Assembly (NCBI RefSeq): GCF_900116805.1
Contig: NZ_FPBV01000004.1
Location: 124,001-188,000 of the forward strand
Direction of reading: 5' to 3'
Length of the DNA: 64,000 nucleotides
Origin: Paenalicyclobacillus macrosporangiidus
Lineage (GTDB): Bacteria; Bacillota; Bacilli; Alicyclobacillales; Alicyclobacillaceae
Shown here in pieces: positions 44,266 to 52,143 of this stretch (its first letter is position 1; each line of letters opens with the position of its first letter). Both the position numbers and the translations under genes were made by a program. The notes under the pieces are model-generated. The model was not told where the DNA came from. It saw only the letters and a list, made by a program, of their open reading frames with translations, and searched no databases.

Positions 44266-44371
44266 TTTTGTGCCAATAGGTGCATCCGACCAAAGGCCGG
44301 ACTGTAGCCCTCGGTCACAGACCTTCGCGCCCACGGCACGAAGCGGAACCCTAGCTACCCAATCCCGGTTC
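44252..44371 (-). promoter_or_regulatory. ykkC-family riboswitch, probably NDP-sensing subclass (2c)
   Basis: The minus-strand leader contains GCTAGGGTTCCGC, the conserved ykkC 5' block, then GACCGAGGGCTAC in place of GGTCCGAGAG, and GGCACAAAAGGCCCGAGG in place of the GGGACAAAAGCCCGGGAG block. The deviations from guanidine-I and the NUDIX gene downstream fit the subclass reported to sense nucleoside diphosphates. Subclass is inferred, family is firm. A TATAAT-like -10 (ATTATA on the plus strand, 44388-44393) lies just upstream. Confidence 0.75.
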
Positions 44372-44550
44372 AGGTGCGTGATCAGAAATTATACCTTGCC
44401 CCCCCATTCTACACCAGAGTGCGCGAGTGAAAAAAGCGCCTTCCGCGTGGAACGAGTGGCTTGCCGGCCGTTCTGCTCAACGCGTTCTCCATCCGTCCAA
44501 CGACCATCTCCCTTGGCCACTGCAGGAGCATCCGCCCAGGAGACACGCCG

Positions 44551-45174
44551 TCATTTCAAGCCGTCAACTGCACCACCAAAGCGGCCTTCGAAAACCATGT
44601 TTGCCAGCGGGCGCCTGTCGGTTGGCTTTTCCCGTTCCTGGAACTCTTCCGGCAGGTCGTTTGCGTCACCTCGATAACCGATGGCAATCACAATCTGTGG
44701 TTCATACTCGTCGGGAATGCCCAACAACGCGCGGGCCTTCTCTGCGTCAAAGGCGCCCATCGCGCGCGTCGCCAGTCCCAATTCCGTCGCTGCCAGTGCC
44801 AGCGATGCCCAAGCGGCTCCAGCGTCAACGGCGTGCTTGCGGTTCGGGAGCCCATCCTTCAAGCGTGTGTGCGATACAAGCAGGGCCAATACCGGTGCCT
44901 TTTGACACCAGATGACATTCCGCGGGTGAATGAACTCGCAGAACAATCTCCGGTCTTCCTCCGTGCGCGCAATGATGAAACGCCACGGTTGTTCATTGTA
45001 GCTCGACGGAGCCCAGCGCGCCGCCTCGAGAACCTGAAACAGCAACTCGTCGGCCACGGGGCGTTCAGCATACGCGCGTGGTGACCACCGGTTCAGAAAG
45101 AGAGGAGGAACTTCATAGGATGGCTTGCGATGTTGAGCAATCTCTTCTGTCAGACCAGCCAATACTTTCTGCAT
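44551..45174 (-). CDS. Nitroreductase family protein
   Basis: A 207-residue FMN-dependent NAD(P)H oxidoreductase: RWSPRAYAERPVADELLFQVLEAARWAPSSYNEQPWRFIIAR (FMN-binding Arg/Ser), VDAGAAWASLALAATELGLATRAMGAFD, and EPQIVIAIGYRG. Typical substrates are nitroaromatics, quinones or flavins. The ATG at 45174 lies 9 nt after AAGGAGG. No operon partner. Confidence 0.88.
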   Translation of the reverse strand: MQKVLAGLTEEIAQHRKPSYEVPPLFLNRWSPRAYAERPVADELLFQVLEAARWAPSSYNEQPWRFIIARTEEDRRLFCEFIHPRNVIWCQKAPVLALLVSHTRLKDGLPNRKHAVDAGAAWASLALAATELGLATRAMGAFDAEKARALLGIPDEYEPQIVIAIGYRGDANDLPEEFQEREKPTDRRPLANMVFEGRFGGAVDGLK

Positions 45175-45751
45175 CAGTCATGCCTCCTTGTGAACAAGCA
45201 TCGCTCGGCTCGGCCGAGCAGTCGACACAACCTCCATCATACACACAATGGACCGTTGCGCTAAAGAGCACGATGAGGAAATTTTCCATGTAACTCTACC
45301 ACACTCTTATCCTGATTGACCCGCGCAGTTAAAGGCACAGGTCGTGATGTAAATTCGCTACTTGAATGGACGAGAAGGCCACCGAGTGCCAGTCAACGTA
45401 AGTGACACAAAATTCTTCGTAGAGGAGGCACTGGTGGCTTCTATGAACACGAGTGCACTTTAAACTGTCTTTCCAAGATCTGCATCAAAGAAGATCAAGC
45501 CGATTTCCTACGTGAGGGCCTATGAGGGCCTAAAGGTATTGCACGAGGCCGCAATGGATGTCGAAGCAAGTCATCCCATTGTTCTGTGCAACTGGCTGCG
45601 TACGGACCATCCCCATCCTTGCACTTCTAGGAATCCCTTTGATATGTACATCCGACGTCGTGGCACTCATCCATGTGCTGAGAACAGCGCCCTGTATCTG
45701 CCCCACCCTGCGTGAGGGCTCATCAACACGAGCGCCCCATATGAAGGTTCA
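45175..45751. other. Gap without supported genes
   Basis: The 577 bp between the nitroreductase and the arsR promoter hold no frame with family features. A stretch near 45600-45710 translates on the plus strand to a hydrophobic FCATGCVRTIPILALLGIPL-like segment that may be a transporter remnant. Confidence 0.35.
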
Positions 45752-45803
45752 TTGACAATGGGGCAAGTCGGCGTTATCATATCCACAAACATCGATATCG
45801 ATG
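45752..45803 (+). promoter_or_regulatory. arsR promoter and candidate operator
   Basis: TTGACA (45752-45757), a 17-nt spacer, TATCAT (45775-45780), and then a perfect 14-bp palindrome CATCGATATCGATG (45790-45803) across the transcription start and first codon. The position fits autorepression by ArsR. Confidence 0.7.
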
Positions 45804-46178
45804 GTGATGAATATGGATGTGAATACGGTACTCGCTCGGCTCAGCGCGCTGGCCGACAAAAGTCGCTTTACCATTCTGCAAATCATGGCGAAGGGGGCGA
45901 TTGGAACCTGTTGCGACCGGATCGAAGCGTATGAGAACGGCTGTTGTGTCGCGGACGTTGTTGCGGTGACCGGCCTCTCCCAACCGACCGTTTCACATCA
46001 TCTCAAGGTTTTGGAGAAAGCGGGATGGGTCCGGAAGGAGATACGAGGTCCTTGGACCTGTTACTTTCCGAACCCCGAGGCCCTGGACGAACTCGTCGAT
46101 GCATTGAGAACCGAACTGTATCCATCGGCAGACAATGATTCCGGTGTCCAAGGAGGATGTTGCCCATGCCAGCCTTGA
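45801..46178 (+). CDS. arsR: ArsR-family metalloregulatory repressor
   Basis: A 125-residue winged-helix repressor: LARLSALADKSRFTILQIM, CCVADVVAVTGLSQPTVSHHLKVLEKAGWVRKEIRGPWTCYFPNPEAL. Cysteines in GTCCDRI and NGCCVAD, plus GGCCPCQP at the C-terminus, are candidate As(III) ligands. Starts at ATG 45801, 45807 or 45813 are all possible; the operator palindrome includes the first. It heads the ars operon and overlaps arsI by 13 nt. Confidence 0.85.
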   Translation: MVMNMDVNTVLARLSALADKSRFTILQIMAKGAIGTCCDRIEAYENGCCVADVVAVTGLSQPTVSHHLKVLEKAGWVRKEIRGPWTCYFPNPEALDELVDALRTELYPSADNDSGVQGGCCPCQP

Positions 46179-46636
46179 AGCCGCATGTCGCCATCAACGT
46201 GCGCAACCTCGACCGGTCACTTCTGTTCTACCGCAACCTGTTCGGTGTCGATCCTGTTCGAGTGCGCCCCGGCTACGCAAAGTTCGACGTGGACCAGCCG
46301 CCGCTGAATTTCACCATCAACGAGTACCCGTACGAAGACGCGGGTGCGCTGAACCACCTCGGCCTTCAGGTCAGTTCGACCGAAGATGTCCTTGCCGCCA
46401 AACAGCGGCTTGAAACCGCTGGGCTTGCCACTTTCGATGAGATGAACACCACATGCTGCTATGCGCTGCAGGACAAGGTCTGGGTCACCGATCCGGACGG
46501 CAACCGCTGGGAGGTATTTGTCGTCCTGGACCAGGAAGATGACCGGAAGGGATACGACTCGAACCGGGTGCAACCTCCCGTAAAGTCAACATGCTGCACA
46601 CCAGCCGGAAGTTCTTCTTCCTGTTGCGCAAGCTGA
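46166..46636 (+). CDS. arsI: ArsI/CadI-type VOC metalloenzyme (C-As lyase-like)
   Basis: A 156-residue VOC protein. KPHVAINVRNLDRSLLFYRNLFG, LNHLGLQVSSTEDV and TTCCYALQDKVWVTDPDGNRWEVFVVL match ArsI, an Fe(II) dioxygenase that cleaves the C-As bond of trivalent organoarsenicals; the vicinal Cys pair in TTCCYA is its arsenical-binding site. A Cys-rich tail (STCCTPAGSSSSCCAS) could also bind As(III). The ATG at 46166 lies 9 nt after AAGGAGG. The name follows context in an ars operon. Confidence 0.85.
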   Translation: MPALKPHVAINVRNLDRSLLFYRNLFGVDPVRVRPGYAKFDVDQPPLNFTINEYPYEDAGALNHLGLQVSSTEDVLAAKQRLETAGLATFDEMNTTCCYALQDKVWVTDPDGNRWEVFVVLDQEDDRKGYDSNRVQPPVKSTCCTPAGSSSSCCAS

Positions 46637-46698
46637 TCCCAGATGCCGCGGGCGCCGTCCGGCGCCCCACCTGCTCCCAAATACGAAGGAGACACAGC

Positions 46699-47991
46699 AT
46701 GACGTATCTTGCGATCGCGTTGTTTGTCCTCACACTGGTCTTCGTCATCTGGCAACCCAAAGGACTCTCTATCGGATGGAGCGCTCTGGGAGGCGCCCTG
46801 CTCGCGCTCTCATTCCACGTGGTCACGTTCCAAGACGTGCTCGCAGTGGCCAAAATTGTCTGGGACGCCACGTTTGCGTTTGTGGCCATCCTCGTCATCT
46901 CCACCATCCTGGACAAGGCTGGCTTTTTCGAATGGGCCGCTTTGAAAATGGCGAAAGCGGCGCACGGCAACGGGCGCAGGCTGTTTCTTTATGTGACCCT
47001 TCTTGGTGCCATCATGGCTGCTTTCTTCGCCAACGACGGCGCGGCGTTAATTCTGACCCCGGTTGTCCTGGAGAAGATGAAGCTCCTGAAGTTCGATGCA
47101 AAACGGATGCTGCCGTTCGTCATGGCCAGCGGTTTCATCGCTGACACCACGTCGCTCCCGCTGGTTGTCAGCAATCTGGTGAACATCGTCTCTGCGGACG
47201 ATTTTCATATCGGGTTCGTGAGCTACCTGGCGCACATGGTCGTGCCGAACCTGTTTTCGCTGGCCGCGAGCATCCTCGTGCTGTATCTCTTCTTCCGGTC
47301 CGACATTCCTGAAACGTACGACCCGTTGAACCTGCCGGACCCCGCTGGTGCCATTGTGCATGAAGGAATGTTCAGGCTCTCCTGGGTCATCCTCTCGGCC
47401 CTCATGCTGGGTTACATCCTGACGGAAACGCTGCACTTCCCCGTCTCGTTGGTAGCGTGCACCATTGCAGGGGTGTTTCTTATTGTGGGTGCACGGACAC
47501 GGGTGATTCAACCTTGGCCGGTGATTCGTGACGCGCCATGGGCTATTGTGGTCTTTTCCATCGGGATGTACGTCGTGGTCTACGGGTTACGAAACGCGGG
47601 GTTGACAAGCCTGCTGGGCCACGTGATTCAGGCAACGACCCACGACGGGGTCTTTGCGGCGACCATGGCGACGGGCTTCATCGCCGCCATCCTGTCCAGC
47701 ATCATGAACAACATGCCGACCGTGATGATTGACGCCTTGGCCATCCACGGGGCTCATGCGACTGGAACCATGCAGCAGGCGTTGGTTTACGCCAACGTCA
47801 TCGGCTGCGATCTCGGCCCCAAAATCACACCCATCGGCTCGCTCGCGACCCTGCTGTGGCTGCACGTCTTGAACAAGAAGGGCATTTCCATCACCTGGGG
47901 AAGATATGTTCGAACCGGTGTCGTCCTAACGCTCCCCACCCTGTTTGTGACGTTGTGCGGATTGTACCTATGGACAGTAGGATTGTCATAA
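46699..47991 (+). CDS. arsB: Arsenite efflux pump
   Basis: A 430-residue polytopic protein with about twelve helices of the ArsB/NhaD superfamily. Signatures include LGAIMAAFFANDGAALILTPVVLE, IADTTSLPLVVSNLVNIVSADDF, and ILSSIMNNMPTVMIDALAIHGA with the second half duplication GCDLGPKITPIGSLATLLWLHVL. It exports As(OH)3/Sb(OH)3 using the proton gradient. The ATG at 46699 follows GAAGGAG. Confidence 0.92.
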   Translation: MTYLAIALFVLTLVFVIWQPKGLSIGWSALGGALLALSFHVVTFQDVLAVAKIVWDATFAFVAILVISTILDKAGFFEWAALKMAKAAHGNGRRLFLYVTLLGAIMAAFFANDGAALILTPVVLEKMKLLKFDAKRMLPFVMASGFIADTTSLPLVVSNLVNIVSADDFHIGFVSYLAHMVVPNLFSLAASILVLYLFFRSDIPETYDPLNLPDPAGAIVHEGMFRLSWVILSALMLGYILTETLHFPVSLVACTIAGVFLIVGARTRVIQPWPVIRDAPWAIVVFSIGMYVVVYGLRNAGLTSLLGHVIQATTHDGVFAATMATGFIAAILSSIMNNMPTVMIDALAIHGAHATGTMQQALVYANVIGCDLGPKITPIGSLATLLWLHVLNKKGISITWGRYVRTGVVLTLPTLFVTLCGLYLWTVGLS

Positions 47992-48006
47992 CGAGGAGGA
48001 GTGCAC

Positions 48007-48935
48007 ATGTCGCGCAAACGCATCTACTTTCTTTGCACAGGCAATTCTTGCCGTAGTCAGATGGCAGAAGGATGGGCACGCCACCTTGGCGGCGACAGGG
48101 TCGAGGTACACAGCGCTGGCGTCGAAGCCCATGGCTTGAATCCGCGGGCTGTTGAGGTCATGCGCGAGGTAGGCATCGACATCTCGCGTCATCAGTCCAA
48201 GGTGATTGACCCGGAGCTGCTGCGACAGGCGGACTACGTGATCACGCTGTGCGGCGACGCGAACGATCGCTGTCCCGTGACGCCGCCACACGTGAAGCGG
48301 CTGCACTGGGGATTTCCGGATCCGGCAAGGGCCACAGGCACGGAGGCCGAGGTTTTGGACAAATTTCGCGAAGTGCGCGATGCGATTGGTGACCGCGTAC
48401 GGGCGTTTCTCCAAGATGAACTCGGCAGAGGTAAAGTGGTGAATCCCACCGTGCACTTCGCAGTAAAAGATGATCTCCCGTCGATCTTGGCCATTTATAA
48501 TCAGGGCATCGAGGATCGGATTGCCACCTTGGAGCAAGACCCCAAAGATACCGCCTACATCGAGGATTGGTTCCACAAACACACGGGTCGCTACAGGGTT
48601 TTTGTTGCAGAGCACGGCCATGAGGTCATCGGCTGGGCCGACTTGCATCCGTATTCTCACCGGTGCGCGTATGCAGGCGTGGGGGAACTGTCAATATACA
48701 TTCATCGGGCATGGCGCGTGGACAGGGCGTGGGACAAGCACTCCTCCGCGAATTAGAGGTATTCGCCCGTGAGAACGGCTTTCATAAGTTGGTGCTTGGC
48801 ACCTTTCCATTCAATACCGCCGGACAAGCGCTGTACCGGAAAATGGGGCTTCGCGAGGTGGGCGTATTTCGGAACCACGGGAAATTGGACGGAAAATGGG
48901 TGGATGTCATGTGGATGGAGAAGCTGCTGATGTAA
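48007..48935 (+). pseudogene. arsC: Arsenate reductase ArsC fused to a GNAT acetyltransferase (ArsN-like), frameshifted
   Basis: Residues 1-135 are a thioredoxin-type arsenate reductase (LMW-phosphatase fold) with [16 protein letters not shown] (P-loop Cys10/15) and the redox pair region [10 protein letters not shown]. From about 140 a GNAT domain begins ([32 protein letters not shown]), close to the ArsN phosphinothricin/arsinothricin acetyltransferases. Near 48715 the frame breaks: TGGCG-CG-TGGACAG carries an extra CG, and the remainder of the GNAT domain ([49 protein letters not shown]) is in the next frame to 48935. Reading without the CG restores a full fusion. The ArsC part (48007-48756) can still be made. 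The ATG at 48007 follows GAGGAGGAG. Confidence 0.82.
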
Positions 48936-49001
48936 GCGGGCGGATGAGTGATAACTTTCCCTGTCCTTCTCCCGGCACGCACCGCCGGGATCATCAGCGA
49001 C

Positions 49002-49019
49002 TTCCCGCGTATGCGGGAA
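49002..49019. terminator. Hairpin after the ars operon
   Basis: TTCCCGC-GTAT-GCGGGAA, a perfect stem, followed by AAAC on the plus strand. A weak terminator candidate between the ars operon and the convergent methyltransferase. Confidence 0.35.
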
Positions 49020-49153
49020 AACGCGGCATTCTCTATACATGAACACTGCACACGAGGGCATTCGCAAATGCTACGCGAATGTCCGTTAAGGGCAGGATCA
49101 TCTGAGCGTATGAATCGTCGTCTGCCCTTGAGCACCCTACATTCCATAAATCG

Positions 49154-49966
49154 TCATGAAGATTTAATAGCTCTTAATGAGAAGAGCAGGGGGATTTGGT
49201 GATCTTGCTTTAACCACCAATAGTCGTTGTGTTTCTCCATGAGACCTGGATACTTGTCATACATGCAGTACGGGAATTCATGAAAGTGTTCCACCCGTAG
49301 ACCAGCAGACAGGATGGCGTCAAAAATGTCGGCAAGGGTATGATCCCACTGATAGCTAACGGCATTTTGCACCACCTGGTCATCACCGGTGTAGGTGCGG
49401 TCATTTTCACAGCGTATCGGTCCGCCGTCGGAAAAGTAGTTGTACCTGCCCTCAAGAGAGCCATCCTCGCCGACCTCAAATACGTTCGCGATCGGATGCT
49501 CCTCCACGATGTAAAATATTCCACCCGGCTTCAAGAAGCAGGCTATGACCTTCGCCCATTCTTTAAGGTCCTCGATCCAGCACAGCACGCCATAGGAGGT
49601 GAACACGATGTCGAACTCATCTGTTAATACTTCAGGTAAAGATAGGATGTCGCAGCAAATGAATTCGGCATCCAATCCCACTTCGTCGTTCAATTTCCTG
49701 GCAAGTTCAATGGCCTTCTCGGAAAAGTCCACTCCGACTACCTTCACCCCGGCTCTTGCCCACGACAGAGAGTCGAGTCCAAAATGACATTGAAGATGTA
49801 GCATGCGCTTACCCTGGACATCGCCGAGTTCCGATAGCTCGATGGGGCGCAAGGTCGAGTGGCCTCGCAAGAATTCTTTCAATCGATACGCATCGGACTT
49901 GCTGTGAATACCAACCAGCTCGTTCCACCTTGCTTTATTCACGCTCAGATAATCGAACGATTTCAT
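49154..49966 (-). CDS. Class I SAM-dependent methyltransferase
   Basis: A 270-residue protein. The AdoMet loop MLHLQCHFGLDSLSWARAGVKVVGVDFSEKAIELAR (motifs I and II), ICCDILSLPEVL and FDIVFTSYGVLCWIEDLKEWAKVIACFLKPGGIFYIVE are typical of small-molecule methyltransferases of type 11. Substrate is unknown. The ATG at 49966 lies 9 nt after GGAG. Confidence 0.85.
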   Translation of the reverse strand: MKSFDYLSVNKARWNELVGIHSKSDAYRLKEFLRGHSTLRPIELSELGDVQGKRMLHLQCHFGLDSLSWARAGVKVVGVDFSEKAIELARKLNDEVGLDAEFICCDILSLPEVLTDEFDIVFTSYGVLCWIEDLKEWAKVIACFLKPGGIFYIVEEHPIANVFEVGEDGSLEGRYNYFSDGGPIRCENDRTYTGDDQVVQNAVSYQWDHTLADIFDAILSAGLRVEHFHEFPYCMYDKYPGLMEKHNDYWWLKQDHQIPLLFSLRAIKSS

Positions 49967-50004
49967 GCTCAATCGCTCCTCACGACGACTTCACATGTCA
50001 AAAG

Positions 50005-50032
50005 GCCGTTCAGCGCGCATGCTCTGAACGGC
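50005..50032 (-). terminator. Intrinsic terminator after the SDR gene
   Basis: GCCGTTCAG pairs with CTGAACGGC, followed on the minus strand by CTTTTG. It ends the SDR transcript before the methyltransferase gene. Confidence 0.6.
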
Positions 50033-50050
50033 ACCTTGTAGTAGAGCACC

Positions 50051-50803
50051 TTACGCGCGACCATAAATTGCCCCGCCGTTTACGTGCAACACCTGTCCCG
50101 TAATGTACTCAGCCTCACGCGACGCTAGAAAGAACACCGTTTCGGCGATATCAGATGGTCTACCCGCTCGTCCCACCACGGTGCGATTCACCAACCGCTG
50201 ATGTCTCTCTGGCGTCATTCTGTCACCGAAGAATTCTGTATTCTCAATATACCCAGGTACGACCGCATTGACTGTGATACCTTCAGGTCCCAGTTCAGTG
50301 GCCAACGAATACGTCCAGCCCAGAATCCCTGCCTTGGCTGCAGCGTACGAATCACCTGCACCTTGTACGGCGGCGATCGAACTGATGTTGATAACGCGCC
50401 CACCGGGTCGCGTCAAACGAGAACGAAGAGCAGAGGTGAGTAACACCGCCGTCAGGACGTTTGTCTTATAGTCCTGAATCCACTGCTCTGCGATGTCCGA
50501 AAGGGTTTCCGCGTGTCTGACATCCGCACCGCCCGCATTGTTGACGAGAACATCGATGTGCGTGATCTTCTTATCGTCCAAGGTCGCCTTCAGTCGCTCC
50601 ACATCGTCTACACGGGTCAAATCCGCGGGAATGGCAATGGCGCGGGGTGCCTTCGCGATTGAATGGCCAATGTATTCGACTGTTTGTTCCAATACGTGCA
50701 TCCGGCGTCCGAGTAAAATCACTTGGTCTCCAGCGGCGGCATGGCGCTCCGCTATTGCTCTGCCAATACCGGTTCCGCCTCCTGAAATCACCACGTACCG
50801 CAT
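50051..50803 (-). CDS. Short-chain dehydrogenase/reductase
   Basis: A 250-residue classical SDR: the NAD(P) loop SGGGTGIGRAIAERH, structural VLVNNAGGADV, catalytic Ser in INISSIAAVQG and the Tyr-Lys pair in SYAAAKAG, with PEGITVNAVVPGYIENTEFF. 3-Oxoacyl-ACP reductase-like, specificity unknown. The ATG at 50803 follows GAGGAG. A palindrome in its upstream region suggests repression. Confidence 0.88.
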   Translation of the reverse strand: MRYVVISGGGTGIGRAIAERHAAAGDQVILLGRRMHVLEQTVEYIGHSIAKAPRAIAIPADLTRVDDVERLKATLDDKKITHIDVLVNNAGGADVRHAETLSDIAEQWIQDYKTNVLTAVLLTSALRSRLTRPGGRVINISSIAAVQGAGDSYAAAKAGILGWTYSLATELGPEGITVNAVVPGYIENTEFFGDRMTPERHQRLVNRTVVGRAGRPSDIAETVFFLASREAEYITGQVLHVNGGAIYGRA

Positions 50804-50867
50804 ATGTACCACTCCTCAGACTTACGCAAATCAAACCTGTCCTATTATTTTGCATAGCCCGCCCCTG

Positions 50868-50881
50868 GTTACAATTGTAAC
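50868..50881. promoter_or_regulatory. Perfect 14-bp palindrome upstream of the SDR gene
   Basis: GTTACAATTGTAAC, 65 nt before the SDR start; its right arm supplies a TTGTAA -35-like element on the minus strand. A repressor site is likely; the regulator is not identified. Confidence 0.5.
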
Positions 50882-51142
50882 ACACGGATTATGTCTGAAA
50901 ATGCAATACTACACGCACGTTTCCTGTGATTCTGTCCACCTTGCGCGTGGAGACCTCGTTCGTCACCATCACCGTCAACGCGAGTACAAAGGCTTTGTTC
51001 ACTCCGCTGACGGCGGGCGAACCGTCCCGTGGTGAGTTGACTTTCCCGAACCCTGCGCACTCATAGAATCCGTCGGCCGACACGGGTTGTCAGGGTATGG
51101 GGGAGTGTGCATTCAGGGATTCCGGGTCGGCTCATTTTCTCA

Positions 51143-51176
51143 TTGACACTTTGTGTGCTAATCGTTAGTATACTAA
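51143..51176 (+). promoter_or_regulatory. Promoter and operator of a leaderless marR gene
   Basis: TTGACA (51143-51148), a 17-nt spacer and TAGTAT (51166-51171). The -10 lies inside a perfect palindrome TTAGTATACTAA (51165-51176), and a related CTAATCG/TTAG repeat precedes it. The MarR start codon follows the -10 by only 7 nt. Confidence 0.7.
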
Positions 51177-51178
51177 TC

Positions 51179-51619
51179 ATGAAGCATCAACAGATTTACA
51201 CAAACTGTTTGGCGTTCCAGTTGACACAGGCACGCAAGAAAGTATTTGCGTGGTATGCGAACTATCTTAAGCCACTTGGGCTGACTCCCTCCTATGTTTA
51301 CGTGCTTGGCGTACTGCGTGACAAGGAGTATGCAAGTCCAAGCGAGATCAGTCATTTACTTGAACTGGAACGCCCAACCGTCACCACACTTCTGTCCCGA
51401 ATGGAACGTAACGGATGGATCAACCGGGTTCTCAATCCTAACAACAGGCGAGAGACTCTGGTCAGCTTGACCGATGCTGGGAAGGAGGCATGCGACAAGG
51501 CGTACCCACTGCTAATAGAGGCAGACAAGACACTGAATACGGTTTTGAACGGAGAGTTCGCACAACTAAAAGAGCGGGTTGAGACATTGAATCGGATTTT
51601 ACAGGAGGCTGCGAAATGA
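51179..51619 (+). CDS. MarR-family regulator
   Basis: A 146-residue winged-helix protein: TPSYVYVLGVLRDKEYASPSEISHLLELERPTVTTLLSRMERNGWINRVLNPNNRRETLVSLTDAG. The ATG at 51179 lies at or near the transcription start, with no ribosome site, so it is probably translated from a leaderless mRNA. It overlaps the downstream YciI gene (ATGA) and has a palindromic operator in its promoter, implying autorepression of both. Confidence 0.85.
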   Translation: MKHQQIYTNCLAFQLTQARKKVFAWYANYLKPLGLTPSYVYVLGVLRDKEYASPSEISHLLELERPTVTTLLSRMERNGWINRVLNPNNRRETLVSLTDAGKEACDKAYPLLIEADKTLNTVLNGEFAQLKERVETLNRILQEAAK

Positions 51620-51936
51620 ACAGACAGTTCATCGTTCATTTGTCGAATAAGCAGAGGCATTTGATGACGGAAGAACTCATCCAGGGGCATGTCTCATATT
51701 TGGGAGAGCTCAAACGCCAAGGCAAACTCCCCTTGTGCGGTCCCTGCAAAGACGGAACGGCAATCATGATTTTGAAAGCCGACTCACAAGAAGAAGCAGA
51801 AGCATTACTGGCGGGTGACCCATTTACAAGAGCAAACTACTATCGAGATCGTAGAATTGTCGAAGTGGAAGAAGCAACGCTGGAAAACAACTTTCTTCTC
51901 GATGATGTTCTTGTGAATCTGCGCAATCGTTCATAA
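51616..51936 (+). CDS. YciI-family protein
   Basis: A 106-residue dimeric alpha-beta protein: HLMTEELIQGHVSYLGELKRQGKLPLCGPCKDGTAIMILKADSQEEAEALLAGDPFTRANYYRDRRIVEVEEA. The catalytic-type His and Asp of YciI (HVSYL, GDPF) are present. Function of the family is mostly unknown. Translationally coupled to the MarR gene. Confidence 0.85.
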   Translation: MNRQFIVHLSNKQRHLMTEELIQGHVSYLGELKRQGKLPLCGPCKDGTAIMILKADSQEEAEALLAGDPFTRANYYRDRRIVEVEEATLENNFLLDDVLVNLRNRS

Positions 51937-51957
51937 ACCACGTCCTATCGGGATACA

Positions 51958-51986
51958 GTGTACGCATTGAGTAACAATGCGTACAC
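51958..51986 (+). terminator. Terminator of the marR-yciI operon
   Basis: GTGTACGCATTG, AGTAA loop, CAATGCGTACAC, then CGTTCTTGTT. A perfect 12-bp stem with a moderate T-rich tail. Confidence 0.75.
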
Positions 51987-52016
51987 CGTTCTTGTTATCC
52001 CAAGGATAAATCGATT

Positions 52017-52140
52017 TACACACCGGCGCCAACGCGTCGATGCTGATGGGCTTCTCTTCGCCACCAGCGCTCCATCAGTTCTCTGGCGAGGTTACGAGTC
52101 CGGACCCCGGCTCAGCTTCCACCCCTTTGCGATAATAGGT
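52017..52140 (-). pseudogene. Diverged partial copy of the gene at 56185-56772
   Basis: About 120 nt align with 56600-56716: shared blocks include ACACCGGCGCCAA, CGTCGATGCTGATG, CCAGCGCTCCATCA and CCCCGGCTCAGCTTCCACC. The copy has indels and stops in all frames, so it is a dead fragment. It lies downstream of the histidine-kinase/STAS gene. Confidence 0.75.
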
Positions 52141-52143
52141 ACT

